DNA from: Heligmosomoides polygyrus polygyrus
Lineage: Eukaryota; Nematoda; Chromadorea; Rhabditida; Heligmosomidae
NCBI GenBank assembly: GCA_947396885.1
Contig: OX377206.1
Span: 20,703,114-20,767,113, forward strand
DNA: 64,000 bases
Direction of reading: 5' to 3'
The notes under the pieces are model-generated. The model had not been told where the DNA came from, did not search any database, and was given only the letters and a program-made list of their open reading frames with translations. The first letter of the stretch is position 1. The number at the start of each line of letters is the position of its first letter. Below, piece after piece: positions 33,801 to 48,800 of the stretch. The translations under genes were made by a program, and so were the position numbers.

Positions 33801-36800
33801 GATCCGGACGTCCTTAATCGAAAACTACAACGGTCGTCCTCGCGTCTGTTCAAGCTAATCCGGTTAAGTCTGTACGAGATGTAGAGAGGGAGACGGGCAC
33901 TCCTAAATCCACCGTCCATGATCTCCTTATTCGATCCGGTTTTGTGGCGAAGTGTCCTCATACCGTACCTCACGATCTGACAGTCGCCGAGCAAAACACA
34001 AGGGTGAAGGCCTGCTCTTCTCTGCTCTCCCTCTACCGAGCGACGGCATGGACTGAGACAATAGTGGCTATGGATGAGAAGTAGATAACGCACAGCAATC
34101 CGGACAGGAAGCTACAGTGGCTGCCTCGCGATAAAGACCCACAGCCCATCCCAAAGAAAGATATCCATGGCAAGAAGCACCTGCTGTCTTTGAACTACTG
34201 TAGCAAGGGCGTCGTTTACTACGAGGTCCTGCCGGCTGGGCAGTCGATTGCCAACCTCCTCTCCTCACAACTGGTAGAGACGGAGTTCCGTTACCCGCTG
34301 ACCACATGTGCAAGGGCAAGATTCATCTTCTGATGGATAATACGAGGCCACACTTTGCAAAGACTACACAAAGCCAGCTGGAGAAGCTGAACATCGTGTG
34401 GCTACCCCATCCGCCTTGCTCATCGGACCTCTCTAACTGTGATTTCCACGCTTTCTCGAGCACTTCTGCCGTGGACGGCAGTTCCACAACAACGACGACA
34501 TCGCGCGCGCAGTCGACGAATGGGCAGCGTCACGCCCTGCTTCTTTTTGGAGAGAGCCATTTGTCTCCCTACCCGAACGATGGAGGAAAGGCTGTGGCCA
34601 TCAAGGGATCATACATTGTTGGTTGACAAAGCTTTTGTTTAGTTGCAGTTTGAATACATGTACATACGCAATAAAAGTTCTGAGTTTCCTCAAAATTTTC
34701 CGGACACCCTAGATCAAGACGCTGCCAGCCAAAAGAATTATCGATCTCTTTCACGCCCTAATCAATATTGGTGACTCTCACTTTGCTACGAAACCGAGAA
34801 GCCCAATTGTGGTCTGCGCCTAAATAAAAGAAAATGGACAAAAAAGATAAATCATAGGAAAACAGTGATTTTGTCACAGATTTCGAGAAAAAACCCCGAA
34901 GCTTTTCATAAATTCAACGACAAATCGACAGTATAAATTTTTCAATACCCAAAACGTGATTAGAACATGAGCAAACCAAACCTAGTGCATTTCCAACACG
35001 GGCAGTTTTCTGACTTGAAAGTCCTGCTAAAGCACCAACACAACAAAGCGAAGAACCAAGGTAGGCCAAGGAATGTGCCGACGGTGCACCCTAGAACTCA
35101 ATCCTCTTGTATAGTCACATGAATTAGAAAATCTGATTCACGCATGCTGCTTTTTCAGCTCCTGAACATTGTTATTTGGCAGCTCACCGTTTGCAAACCG
35201 TAGTAGTATCCTCCGAGGAACAGCGCTGCCGGTATTCCGTACAGATAGTTGAACTCCGGTGGATCGCCTAAAAATGTACAACGCTTCAGTGGAAAGTTTC
35301 TATGTTTAAAATCTTTGCTTTATTTCTTGTAACACCGAAACAGACGATCGATTAAAAAATTTTTAACAAAAAAATCATGGAAGCGAAAGGTTACTCTAAA
35401 GTGATCAAAATTACGCAAACATGCAGCGACTTGAGGAAATGTGCTTTTTACAATTGTCTACGTCGTACAGTTCAACCCATTTCTCAAGTACAACCACTTC
35501 ATTTTCTCTTACACTACTAGAGTGACTGGTTCTCTATGGAACACCTGCTTCAGATAAAATAAAAAAATGTCTCCTCTACCTCCCTTACCTATTGCCGCAC
35601 CAAAAACCAAACCATTAGGAGATAAATTGGTCCTAGTCGCTAAGGCCTCTGTTATACTCCCGCGGGAGCATCCGCGGAACGTCCGCGGACCAATGGTGCA
35701 CGGCGGAGGTGGGCGTGGCGAGGCGCGACGAGTGACCCGGCGCGGGGTCCCGACGCGATTTCCGCCCATCCGCGGAAGCTCCCGCGGGAGTATAACAGGG
35801 GCCTAACTCGAGCAGCATGGGGAAGCGGGAACACACCAGCCAATAAAGCGACATCTATCCGATTGGCCCGATCAGCTGGTGAGCCTGTGCGTCTCTGCCT
35901 ACCAATTCTACACAAATTAACGACCAGAATCGACAACTTCGTTAAAATTCACCACATTTGTTCAGTACAGCAGGAGTTTCTATAAGCATATAGATTACCT
36001 TTTCTTTTGAACATGTCAAGCATTCTTTGAGTGATCAGGAATCCTCCACCGATGTTGATCGAAGAGATGAAAGCAGCTCCAAGTGCTAGAGATTGGGCAG
36101 CGTTCGAAGGCAACATTCCACCTAAATGTTGCAGAAAACTGTTTGTACTACACTGCGAGGTAGTTTTGGAGGTGAATTTTTGAAGACCTCCCTCGATGTT
36201 CTGTAGCACATATCTTCCAATCAGAGAAATACGACTAGTCGGCACAAGATAAAACCAATTGTTAACAATTGCAACATTACCCTAATATCACATACGTTTT
36301 CAGACTCCCGAACGCAACTGCGAGATTGCAGCACTCCAGCCAACGGTTGCGATTTTTTCAAAATTTAGCTCCATCAGCGGGTATACATTCATCATGATGA
36401 CTTGTCTGGGATTCTGCTGCTCTGGACACTGTGAATGTCGAAAACGTGCGAGATTTTCAGTGATCAGCACGCGATTGTACCGCGAAATATTCCGATTCTA
36501 CTACGATGCGTTCAGACGCCTTAGAGACTAACACAAATTCATGTCATGCATGTCCATACACATATACTCCAAGAAACACAAAAACCTTATCGTTGAATGG
36601 TGGCAAGACAACCGGACCTATCTTTTCACAACAACAACAACAGTGCTTGGTCAAATCCCCGATAATGCTGAAACTCCAACTATTGTAGGCTAAATAAGAG
36701 TGGGTTCTTAATGAGGGGAGTAGCACACAGCACGAATATGATACGTCATGAGAATCGCGATCCGTATGACACAACGTCTGTGACACTGCATCTGAATCCC

Positions 36801-39800
36801 GAAGGAAGTGGCACGACGTACACAACTGCTACATCGGGGAAGTTCTACCAAATAGGCCAGCCAGCTCCAGAACTCGTTACGTTACTGGAGAGAAGAGTGC
36901 GAGCTTGACTGCGTCAGAGATTCTGCAGGAAAATGCAAGAATATAAGGCGACACTAGGTGTCAGTAGGCCATAGCAAATCAAGACTGCCTTCAAATCCTC
37001 CTTCATCTCCTGGGACTCGCTTCATACTCACTCTCCCACACCTTTTTTACTATCCTGGAGAGGAGATCTTCGAACAACTTAACCACATATCATATGCGTG
37101 AATCAGTGAAGTCCAGGAAAAGGGACGTTGGTAACTTCCTTACACAGGTATGGTGCAAGGTAAGTACATACTGACAAGGAATGGTTCCCAACTCAAGATG
37201 AGCTTTTGCATTGCCATTTTGACAGCATGTGAGCAGCATTTTGACAGCATTTTGCCGTGTGAGCGGAGTCCAGAATGACAGTTAGTTTTTGATAAACGCT
37301 TCTTTAAAGACCTGAAAAAGAGGTGCAAAAACGTGTGCGCAACACTCATTAACCTCTGTGACACCTAACGATGCGTGCCCCGGTGGTGCAGCCGGTGGAA
37401 ATTTCTCCTCATAGGAGCACACCGAGTTCGAGTCTGCGCACTGCCAATGTTTTCGCACCTACTTGTTTGTTGATATTATGCTTTCTCGTGATCACTGGAT
37501 ACAATTTTAGATCATCAATGCTTACAACACACTAAGGCTGTCTGTTTGCGCCTTCATATGGCCAGTTTTATTCGTGGGTGGCAGGTGGTTTCATCGATGC
37601 TCACCCAGGACCAAAACTAACGCATATGAAGGCACAAATAGACAGCTTTGGTTAGTTGTAAGCATTGATGGTCTAAAATTGACTCCTGCGATCATGAGAA
37701 ATCGTAAACAACAAAATAATATGTGCAAAAGTATGGGCAGTATTCGGACTAGAACTCAAAAGCCGGCCGGTGTGCTTCTACGAGGCGGTTCTCCTACTGA
37801 CTGCGCCACTGAGGTACGTCATGTGGGGTGTCATAGGGGTCGATTAGTGTTACGCACACGCTTCCACCCCTCTTTTTCACGTGTTTAAAAGAACGTCCAA
37901 CAAAAACTAACTGTGGTTCTGGACTTCGCTCACAGGGCCCTGCATCATGCCAAAAACGAAAAAATTCCTACCTCCCATCAAACATAGTGCTCCAGCGGCG
38001 GTGGTTCCGGAAATCGCATTCGTCACCGACATCAGTGGAGAATGAAGCGCTGGCGTGACACCCCACACAGTGTGGTATCCTAAAGATAGCGCTTGTTTTG
38101 AGAGCTACAATGAGTTAGCTGACATATAATTGCTGAACTTTGTAAGAACTTATTGATCTACAATAAAATGTGTGAGACAATGTTAATATTTCTACGTACT
38201 CGAAAAATAACATATTGAAAAATAAAACTTTTTGACCCAAAATTTTAGTAAATTAATAGACTTTCTATAAGAACCTTATAGAGCAAGGAAAGGCAATTTG
38301 CTTCAGCATAAATTTCAACTGGAAAACTTCAATAAAAAGGACATATTTAGGTGTTTGGGCTCGGGTTTTTTTACCAGTAGAAAGAGACTGCGACTCTCGC
38401 GCATCTCCCAGTTGTTGCATAAGCCAAAAATGCATTCAAATCGTATCCACGAAGTTCCATAGAAGCAGAGCGCGCATCTCACAAAAAACAAAAAATTTTC
38501 TAAGTGCATCTAATATAAAATATACTAAAAGATAGAAATTCAAAGAAGTAAATAAAGGTGTAAAGGGATATATTTTCTATTTTTTAAATTGCAAATACAT
38601 AAAACAATGTTGCATAACATAAAAGATATAAATGGTTCGTATTGCCACTGCCTTCAGAACCTTTGTGTTATGCTCCTCCAGTGACTCTTCAGTGAAGAAG
38701 AGGAGCATGTTTTAGATATTTTCAAAATCTGTGTATATGTGAAGAAAGACAGGAAAGTGAAAAAAGAAGAGAAATTAGGTGAAGTAAAGGCGGAAAAGAA
38801 TAAATATATAAAGTTGAAGAGCTAGACACTACTTGAGAAAATTGGTTTCAAAGTGAAGGTGAAGGAGGAGTAGAAAACAAGTGAATTCAAAACAGAGAGG
38901 TATAACTCGGAGAAGTAGTAAAATATGTTCTTAACAGTTTGAAGTGATTAATTAAAAGGTGTATTACTATAATAATAACAATGTTTATTATTATAACTAG
39001 TATGATTATTGAAATTATCATTGTAATTATTATAATCACTACAATTATAATATTATTAACAGCTCTTGAAATTGAGAGATTTATCATTTTTGACTATAAC
39101 CGAACTCCGTAGCACATTTACAAAGAAGAAAGTGTGTATCGGTGTAAGTCATTAAGAGCAGATAACCCATACACAAAATAATGTAGAGGTGAATGCATGG
39201 CGCATTCTCAATAATTTCACTAGCGCTGGCCATGGCTTCATTTTACCATTAGTTAATGTAGGTTAAAAAATTAGCATTAACAAAAGCGTATAAATATTAT
39301 GGCAAACGAATCATTAGATAATCCTATGGATATGCGCCATGCATCTTACTTCTAGGTTATTTGGCAGGCGCACTTATTTCAGGCTTAACACTGCATTTAA
39401 GAGGCCAATTCACAAAAAGGCTTGCGACTTGCCTTCCGAAGAAAAGCAAAACAACTTTTTTAGAAACCCGTTAAATGAGGACGTTCTAAACTTCAATGCA
39501 GAGTCGAACCTAGCCGTACAAACGGCGCTTACTGTCAAGTGCTCCTGGTAAAGTATACTAGGAATATCGCCACATTTTATGAGATTTTATTTGTTCATAT
39601 TATCTTTGAAGCAGTCATTATATCCGAAAATAAACTAAAAATTATGTAAAAGAGAACCAGAACTCACCTACGATACCGGCTAGCGCGAACGTTGTCGTCA
39701 TCGCAGCGAAGTCGAGATTCGGAGATGCCACACCCAACAGCGAAAGAGTTCCCAAGCCTTTAAATCACATAGGTTTCTAACAGTGTTAAAAGTACCGAAG

Positions 39801-42800
39801 TTACCAGAGAACTTTTCAAATAAAACCGTACCTGCGGTTATAGAACCAGCGCTGCGAGCCGTCTTCACGAAAGGCGACACCTCGGCTGGTACAATAGCTG
39901 TCTGCGCGACTTCCTGCTGGAAATGTGACATTGAGGCTGAAGCGAAAACCTGGAGAAAGAGGTAAAACCACCACCTTCGGCTTTACCGGCGATGGTTCTA
40001 CTGCTGGTGGAGGCCACATGAGTTCTCCGTGGTGCAACACCGTCGCTCCACGTACGACCTTAAATTTACGACGACTTTTGGCGTTTCACTATTACTTCGT
40101 TGCTACATATCAGTAAACTGTATAAAAATTTAAACATGAGCAGACTGTATAGTTTCCTCCACTTCTTTAGCTGGTAATTAATTAGTTGTGGTACACGGTA
40201 AAAAATGGGATGCCCAATTTCAGCCAGGCACCAGCAGATTTAGAGAAATGTTAAAAAATTGAAATGTTAAAATTTTTAAAAAATAGAAAAAAATAAATTG
40301 AAATGTTAAAATAATCACTAGACCATTTGAAGGTGACCTACTTCGTCCGCCAGATTGATCTTGAACATGTCCTTGTCGCCCATGTACATGAGCAGTTTTG
40401 AGATGTTGTTCGCATAGAGCGTACTGGCCTGAGTGGGTAGCCTGAAGAATTAGATGAGATGCCATGTAGCATTCTTCTCGTACGCATACCAGAACTGGAA
40501 ACCATGTAGCCAACCAATAATATATGGATAAAAAGGATAAAGGACGGAGTTATTTAATTCCTTTTGGGATGCGCCACGCATTCTACTTCTTCGGGACATC
40601 GTGGAGGCGATTTGAATGCGTATTTGGCCATACAATGACTTGCCGTGGCCAGCCGATGAACAGGTCAGCGCCCTATCCTTCCCAGACACAACTGGTATCA
40701 ATTCACCGACCCCGGAGGGATGGAAGGCTTGGTTGGCCTGGGCTGGAAATCCGATGCAGGAGCCTGGTATCGGGTGCATGCGACAGTCGCGCCTCCTCCA
40801 ACTGCGCTACACGCGCCTCACCAATAATATAACCAAATAAATATAACCAAATAACCAAACATAATCAAATGAGTTCATAATATTACCAAATAAAAAAATC
40901 CTCTTGTTATCTCTGCACCATTTGTTCTTTCATGCCTGCAAAAGTTGCAGTCTAAAGCCGTATAAGATCAGGGAGTTCCAGCTTTCTATGTGGCTTGTCT
41001 TAAAGCGCAAGAAAGCAAGAATATGATTGATTTTATGCTGTGCTCGTGCCTAGAATCTGCACCATGTGTCGCGGCTCTTATGAATAACAGTGCCAATGGC
41101 ATTCTCCTAAAGCTTTGCAATTCAAAACTGTACAAATTTTTGCGAGGCGCTTTCTCTGAACTTTTATTTAGAGGTAAAATGTTGGTTACCAAAATTACGT
41201 GGTAACCACCTAGACAGAACAATCACTTCTCGATCAATAAAAATGGTCTTTGTCCAAAACGCCCTTTAAAATGCTTGGCGGCAGAAGTCATAGATTACAC
41301 AGTGATCGGATAAGATATGGCGCATTACAACACGTTTCCGCACTCATTCTACTGGCAGAGACGCATTCAAATAGATTCTGCGATATTCCGCAGAAGCATG
41401 TAGAATGCGTGGCGTAGACCGCAAAAGGACTGAATAGCACCGACGGCTATTTTTTTGTCCTTTATTTGAACATGTCAATTTTCGCATTAGGTAAAGCAGT
41501 AATGTCGATTATTGAAATTTTAAGAAAAACTACTTCAAAACGCCTGATGGATGAGTTTTCTAAATTGGGATTGGTTACCATCGTTCTCCACTATTTATCC
41601 TTTATCCCATACAGGCACTCTGAAAGACTTTCTACGACACCAGATTTTCTCCAAAACGGCCAATTCTAGAGTTCTAATATTCGGAGAAAGGGAACAGTGT
41701 CCGCCAATGTAGCTGGTTATCCTCCAAAATTTGTCATAACCTGGTTAACCGGAAGTCGCAAACCCAAAAACTATACCTGGACGGCAGATCTACGTATCCG
41801 ATGTGCACGACTCCGTGCTTCGTGTAGCACTCTCCAGGTTTTGTCGTCTCGATGTTGCCACCAGATTCGGCCGCTAAGTCGACAACCACACTGCCGGGTC
41901 TCATAGTGCGGATCATGTCCTGAACATCGCAATTCTTCGACTGTTTCACTTCGAAACACATATGCTTTGGCCGTAGCATGGTTTCAGCCTGTCAGCGCAA
42001 ATTTTCGTTTAACAAATAATTTTATCTGGTAAAATCCAGTGAAAATTTACCTCAGTAATCAACAGAGGAGCACGCTTCCCTGGAATGAGTGCAGTCGAGA
42101 TGATTATGTCCACGTCCTTACATTGCTGGGCGAACAGAGCCATTTCCGCCTTCAAACCGCATCAAAGTTAGAATGTGAATCTTTTAGAGAAAGTGAGAAC
42201 GCGAGCTATACCTCAATGAACTCCTTGCTCATCTCCTTCGCGTATCCTCCTGCTCCTTCACCCTCTTCCTTGATATTGACCGTCAGAAATTCTCCTCCTA
42301 GCGACTGAATTTGCTCTCGGGCTGCTTCACGGGTGTCGAAACCACGAACAATGGCACCCTAAGGCGGAAACCGCTTTAGCTGTGATGAAGAATCACAGTT
42401 GGTATTCGACGAAATGTTTGAATGTTGGCCACAAAAAAGATTTCGACAAATTTCGAAGAGGAACCTCTACTGAACCAGAAGCTTAAAATGGGTTTCAAAT
42501 TGAAGACCACTCAGTTTTGTACTGTCATACGTCCATGTAAGTCTTAGCTTTTTACTAACCATTCCTCTAGCTGTTCCAATTGCGCTGAGACCGGCTACTC
42601 CACCTCCAATCACTAGCACCTTGGCTGGAGGCACCTGGACAAAAAAAAAACACTTGATAAAGAGGCAACATGTTTGAATTACTACAAGGTGTTCCGAAAT
42701 ATGTAAAAGAAACCTTTCCAGCGGCAGTGATCTGGCCAGTGAAGAATCGTCCAAAATGATGAGCAGCTTCAACAACGGCCCTGTAGCCGGCAATGTTGGC

Positions 42801-45800
42801 CATAGATGAAAGCGCGTCGAACACCTGCGCCAGAGAAATAAATAAATTCTCTACATTTTAGTTTTCAAGGAACTGCATTAACAAATTGTAAAAGTCCTAA
42901 AAAAATGGAGAATGTTCACCTGTGCTCTGGAAATTCTCGGTACGCAATCCATCGCTATCAAGTTCAATTTCTTCTTGGCCAATTCGTCAACTATCGGCTT
43001 GTTGGTAGCCGGATAGACAAATGAGATCAATGTGGAGTTGTCCTTCAGAAGCGGTGCTTCAGCCATTGATGGCAGACGAACCTATACAGTTCCAATGGAG
43101 GACTGGATAAAGAAGTCAGTCAACACTATGAAACACCAACTCTTAGATTTTTCCTATTTGCCCGGTGACGGTTTCATATTATTTTGAATTGCAATTTATT
43201 GTTGTGAACCACGCAGTCGAAGCTGATCCTATTCAATAGATGAAAGGCACTAGTCATTAACATGGCTACACCGTTAGGGCGCGGCGAGCCATTCCATCGC
43301 AGCCAATGAGAACACCGGATCGAACATGCGTCAGCCAATCAGGGAGTTGATCATACACCCCTTCTCTGGTTGACACGCCCTGCCTTAATTGGTTTGGTGT
43401 CCACCTCCTAGGCAACATAAGCGACTACTACCAAATAAGATAAAATTTACTACGGACAAGACTAAGACCTGCATGCTCGTTTCTAGGGATGGTGATTTAG
43501 TATTTCAAGTTTATGGGCAGAACTTCTGTGCGCAAATGTCGCTTGAATTTGCACTAACCTCGGCTACATTGATAGTCTTTACATTTCATTTCACTTCGAA
43601 CTTTGAATTTCACTTTAAATTCAGCTAGATGGATAAGGTTAACAAATCATGAAATGAAGAGTCTGTAGAGAACAGGTTAAAACTGATTTTGGTGATTATT
43701 CAGCATCCAAGAAGGTGGACCTTACCTAGCTAGTGCGTTTCTAATTTCTTCTTGCCCTCTTTGAATAAAAGCAGCTACATAAAACTTCAGACGAAACAAC
43801 GCTTCACCCCAAAATAATAATAAATTACAAGACAAGCAGTAAAATATCGAAACCGCTTCATGACGGTGAAAACGCATACCTTGAGAACGATGTCGGCTTT
43901 AAGCGCCGCATCAGTATCCACTACCTTCGCGCCATGGCTGACGTATTCCTCATCGGACCAGCGTGCACCGGCTCCAGCACCCTTCTCGACCTGAACAAAA
44001 TTCATCATTATGGCATATTTCTGACCCCTGCGCATACAAGGATGTGGTCCATCTAAGGTTCCTATGTCAAAATTTGCCGCACGCTATAGTTCCTTCCCCT
44101 GTCCGAGGATAGAAGCCAGGGCGGAGTTCGACATCCCGTTAAGTACCCAATACTACCTTGGTAATAAACATTATTTCACTCTCGTGTGTGAAAAACGAAC
44201 AAGGACAACTACCGATGCTTGAATGGGATCTTAGGTGAGACTTGGAGTATTTTCCGAAATGGAAGGGGCAGGGACAATTCCGCTTGGCACCTACAATGAC
44301 CAGCGAGTACTGGCCGGTAAGAGTTCGCGATGTCGATACAGGAGATCCATTTAGAAAATTTGTTCCGCACCTTTGTAATCAGCATTTCAAGCTCTTTCAT
44401 GTGGCATAGGTCTCTATCCGAAGTACGATGAAATGCCCAGGGCTTTCCCTGGCTCTTACAGCGATTCGTTCGCAATAACAAGCACAGTTCGCATCACTGA
44501 GGATTAACGGTAGTCATCAACTAGAAGTTTGCGCACTACATACGCTTGTTTGAGAAACACAGGGTGTCTCAAAAAATGTATACACTGTTTGAAAGGTGAT
44601 AACTTTGCTCACAGTAAAAGTCCTGAAGAAGTTAAAGTTAGAAAGCTTAAGAAAATAGAAATTTTCTAAGCTATAAGCAGTATGGATTGCGCCATGCACT
44701 TGTCTGAATTTTTGCATTTACACTCGATTAACTATTTTTCTTGAATACTTGCTATAGTTTTTCCATAAAGTGGACGTATCTATCGTTTTGTGTTTCCTTT
44801 AGAGATTAAGCTTAATAACACTACAGCTTGCAAAAAATGCAGGTTCTAATTGAAAGGTCTAACATTGCTGCTAGTGAAGCTTTTGAAAACGTTTAAGGCT
44901 CAAATGAAAGTATATGGTAACAAAACTTCGGTGGTATGTAAATAGCGAAGACTGCGCAGTGCACCCACTTGAAACCTTGTCTTTCAGAGTCGACTGGTCG
45001 TTCATGGACTGAATGCTTGTTACTACTTGGCCAAATTAACCTGTGCTGTGCTTCTTTTAACGTTTAACACTTGACAACAACGTACAAGGCACGCGACATG
45101 CGAGTTTATTGATTGTACAAACTAGATGCCAAAAGGAGTCCCATTTTCTAAGACGGATTCTGTGGACTGATTAAGCGAAATTCAAGCTAAATGGAGAGGT
45201 TAATTACATACTTGCAGCAACTGGCCGACGGAAAAACGTTGAAAGAAGCGCAGCGCAGGTTAATATGGCCAAGTAGGAGCAAGATTGTAACAAGCATTCA
45301 GTCCGTACACAATCAATCGAGTCTAAAATGCAAGGTTTCAGGCGGGGGCATGGCACAATCCTAACCATTTGCACGCCGCATTAATTTCCTTGCCCAGTGC
45401 TTTGATGCAAATCTTAAAAATCTTCAAAAGCTTCACTAGCAGCAATATTAGAAACTTTCAATCGTACCTGCATTTTTCGCAAGCCGTTGTGTTTTTAAGT
45501 TTTAAGCTTTAAAAAAGCACAAATTAATTGAAGCTGTCACTTTACCAGAAAATTATAACAAGTATTCAAGCGAAACACAATCAATCGACTGTAAAATTGC
45601 AAAGTTTTGGACGGGTGTATGGCGCACTCCATACCGCTAATATGTTGAAAAATTTCTATTTTCTTGAGCTTTCACATTAATCCTTAACTTCTTCAGTACC
45701 TTTACTATGAGCAAAGTTATCACCTTTCAAACAGTGTGTACAATTTTTCGAGACACTCTGTATAAATGGGTTAAGTGCGGAATCGAACATAGCGTGGAGC

Positions 45801-48800
45801 TGTTCGAGCAGGCAGGACATCCATCCACTGAGGTCTCGTGGTTCGCTTATGAGCAGTACTGCACTCTCTTTGGAAAAGGGGAAACAGGTGAAAATCCATG
45901 AAACACAATCTACTAAATAGATACGGAACTCTATCCGCTATTCTTTGCCTGCTGCTTTCCACTTATAAATATAAAGATCGGTGCTGTTCAGTCTCTTTGT
46001 GGGATGCGCCACGCATTCCGTTTCTACGGAATATCGTGACCATGAACACGTAACTGGTCCATACAATGACTTGTGGTGGCCAACCGATGAATAAGTCAGG
46101 TACTTTGCCCGTCCAAGACAGGTACCAGTTCGACAATCCCGGAAGGATGGAAAGCTTGGTTGACCGGGGTGCGAGATCCGAGCCAAGAGCAGGGATCGGT
46201 GCATGCGAGATTCTGGCCTTCTCCGGCTGTACTACAACGTGCCCAAATAATAAGATGTCCCAAAATGTATAGCAACAAAGCAACTAGTCGGAGCGACCCA
46301 TGCATCTCGTTTGCATGCACCTCCGGTTTACGACCCCATAAACATGAATCTGGAGAAGGGCAATTGAGAGCGACGAGGAACTAATAGTAAAGAGGAGAGA
46401 GGAAGTCAGGACCCTGTCTAATCATTCGAATCCACCGTTTTCCTACATTACCTTAACGTTATTTACTTGGAGCTTACAATAGCAGGATGACAACGGAGTG
46501 AGGAGTCACACAATCGGAAAGACGACGCTCGGAGCGACACGGTTCATGCAGCTGAGAGGAGGCCTGCAGAGCTTCTATCCCTAGGCTCGTCGACGCTTAA
46601 AGGTGCTGTCGCATAGCCCATTCTCTCAAAGTAGTTGGACCGTAGGAGTAATGCGCTTAAGTGACATCTGATGGACAAGAGCAGCAACTATCTGGACTCT
46701 AGAAAATGTAAGAATAATGTCAACACGCCCAACAACAACAAAATATCCGCACTTCTTCGTAAAGCCTCTAGAGATCATGTACGGCAGTTATCCAGTAGCT
46801 GACGCAAGATGAACCGACTGGGCTACTCTCTTAGCGGCAGGGATGGATGGGGACTTGGTCACCTTACGCTTGAGCAACTCGGCAATAAGCATGACCGCAA
46901 GGACACCGCATCACTTTAAGACCTGTGCTAGGCCAGGATGATCCTTTTACAAAACATCCTTTACTCCTCACCCTATGGTGCGTCTTCGAGTAAACCACCT
47001 GGTTCACGTTCCTTTCAGGTCGCTCAAACGTCACATTTCTATGGGCCAGCCCTGAGGGTGTTCTGTGGATCAGTAGGGATTAAGAGCTCTCGTTTTCACT
47101 AATCACCTATCCTTGAAAGCGGTAGTGGTTGCCGATGCTAATCAGCCAGTTCGGATGCGGTGTTCGCCACGCACTCCGATTGCACATATAGTCGACAATG
47201 TACGAGGAAGGACGAGAGGTGCATTCGCTAGGGAAGCCTTTACCCTTCACTTTACCCTTCCCAGGACGCTTTCAAAGGTAGCTCTGAGAGCGTGTCCATA
47301 ACTCATATCATCATAACTGTCCACCAGACCATACGAAATTCGAGAAAGTCAAAGTTGAGAATGTGTCGCATGCTCAATCGCCTCCTGTTCGATTTCTTAT
47401 CGACCCCAAGGTTGAGATCGATAGCTGTTCAACACCGATCGTTCACCGTCACCCGCGGAACGTGCAGCGACGGCATTTAATCATATCGCCGACGTTCACC
47501 GAGAAAAAAGCGCCGGCGCATCGACATTTCTTCAAGCAGAGCACTCTAGGAAAGAATCAACAATTGATAAGCTTCTGTTTTCATTCAGAACACTGGGGGA
47601 GCATTGATCGATGGTCTACCTGTAATTTGATGTGAAGGACAACTGGTATTGCCTCAGAGAATATTCATGTATGAATGTTACCCACGATTACCGCTTTTGA
47701 TTCGGTATAGAAGCCGGCGAAGCTTGAAACCCGACTTCATCACGACCTCTGCTGCCTCACTTCAGTAACTTCCAGAGCCTTCGCCGGTAAGGCACACCTA
47801 ATAAAGGTAGCAGAAAGTCCTCTTATACGACCGATAAAGACCGGAAGTTGAGTAGCTTATGCAGAAGTGAGAAAGAATGTACATCCAACCTCTCGCCCCT
47901 TAATATATGTAGGCTTCTCACATCTAAAAAGTTCACTTTAAGATGAAGAACTCAAGGTTAAGAACACAATATTTGACATGAATAGCATTATTCAGAATTG
48001 TCCTAATGGAGGAAGCTCTAAGCGAAAGATAAAAAAACCATTTAAGAACACCTAAAGGAAAAGTCAGAGAAAAACAAAGAAAAAAGTCAAGAGGCTGGTC
48101 CTTTTAGTTCACAACAACAACGAAAAGAACCTAAATTGTTTTGAATGTCTTCATAAAGGCAGAAATCTAAGCCAATGAAGAAAGGAAGTATTGTTCGCCA
48201 TAGTTCTATATACATATAGGTAATATCAAATCGCTTCGAATCCACGAATCCACTTTTTTATAGTTATGCATGCATAGCCGAGTTAATAGAAGCTGCACAA
48301 ATAGTTTGTAGTTGTGATTAGTCAAGATAAATGGGCAAAAGCAGTAAATACTGTGTACAGGGTGAACATTAGATGACTGCTGCTCCATAACCTACAAAAA
48401 ACAAACTAATTGTGGGCAAGTAGCTTTTTAATCTGCACCCAATTTGATGCATTTCTACCCTTTTTATGCGACCAAGTTTTTGTTGCAGACTTATGGTTCA
48501 CTCTGCGAAACCCTATGCCATCGGAGCATAATTTTTAGATTCGAAACCTCAAAACGATATAGAAAGATTGAAAAGCTCTCGGTTCCTAAGAAATAATATT
48601 AAAAAAACTCGTGTTCATCGAGTTCACTATAGTAGCGTATTATGGCCTTGACACGGAGTAGCGCATCGATTGAGGTGCCCGCTGTCGTGTGCACCCGATT
48701 CCCAGTTCCTGGTTCGAATTTCCCGACCAGCCTTCCACCTCTCTAGGGCACATGAATTAGTACTAGACTAGTATGAGAAGGATAAGATACTGACTTCTCC

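Noticed and set aside
33614..34093. 159-codon minus-strand frame
   Set aside because: Shadow of the mariner transposase on the opposite strand.
37372..37445. Functional tRNA gene
   Set aside because: Has A and B boxes but no acceptor-stem pairing, and it is one arm of a palindrome.
38887..39087. Ile/Val-rich membrane peptide
   Set aside because: Translation of an ATT-rich low-complexity tract in an NNT intron.
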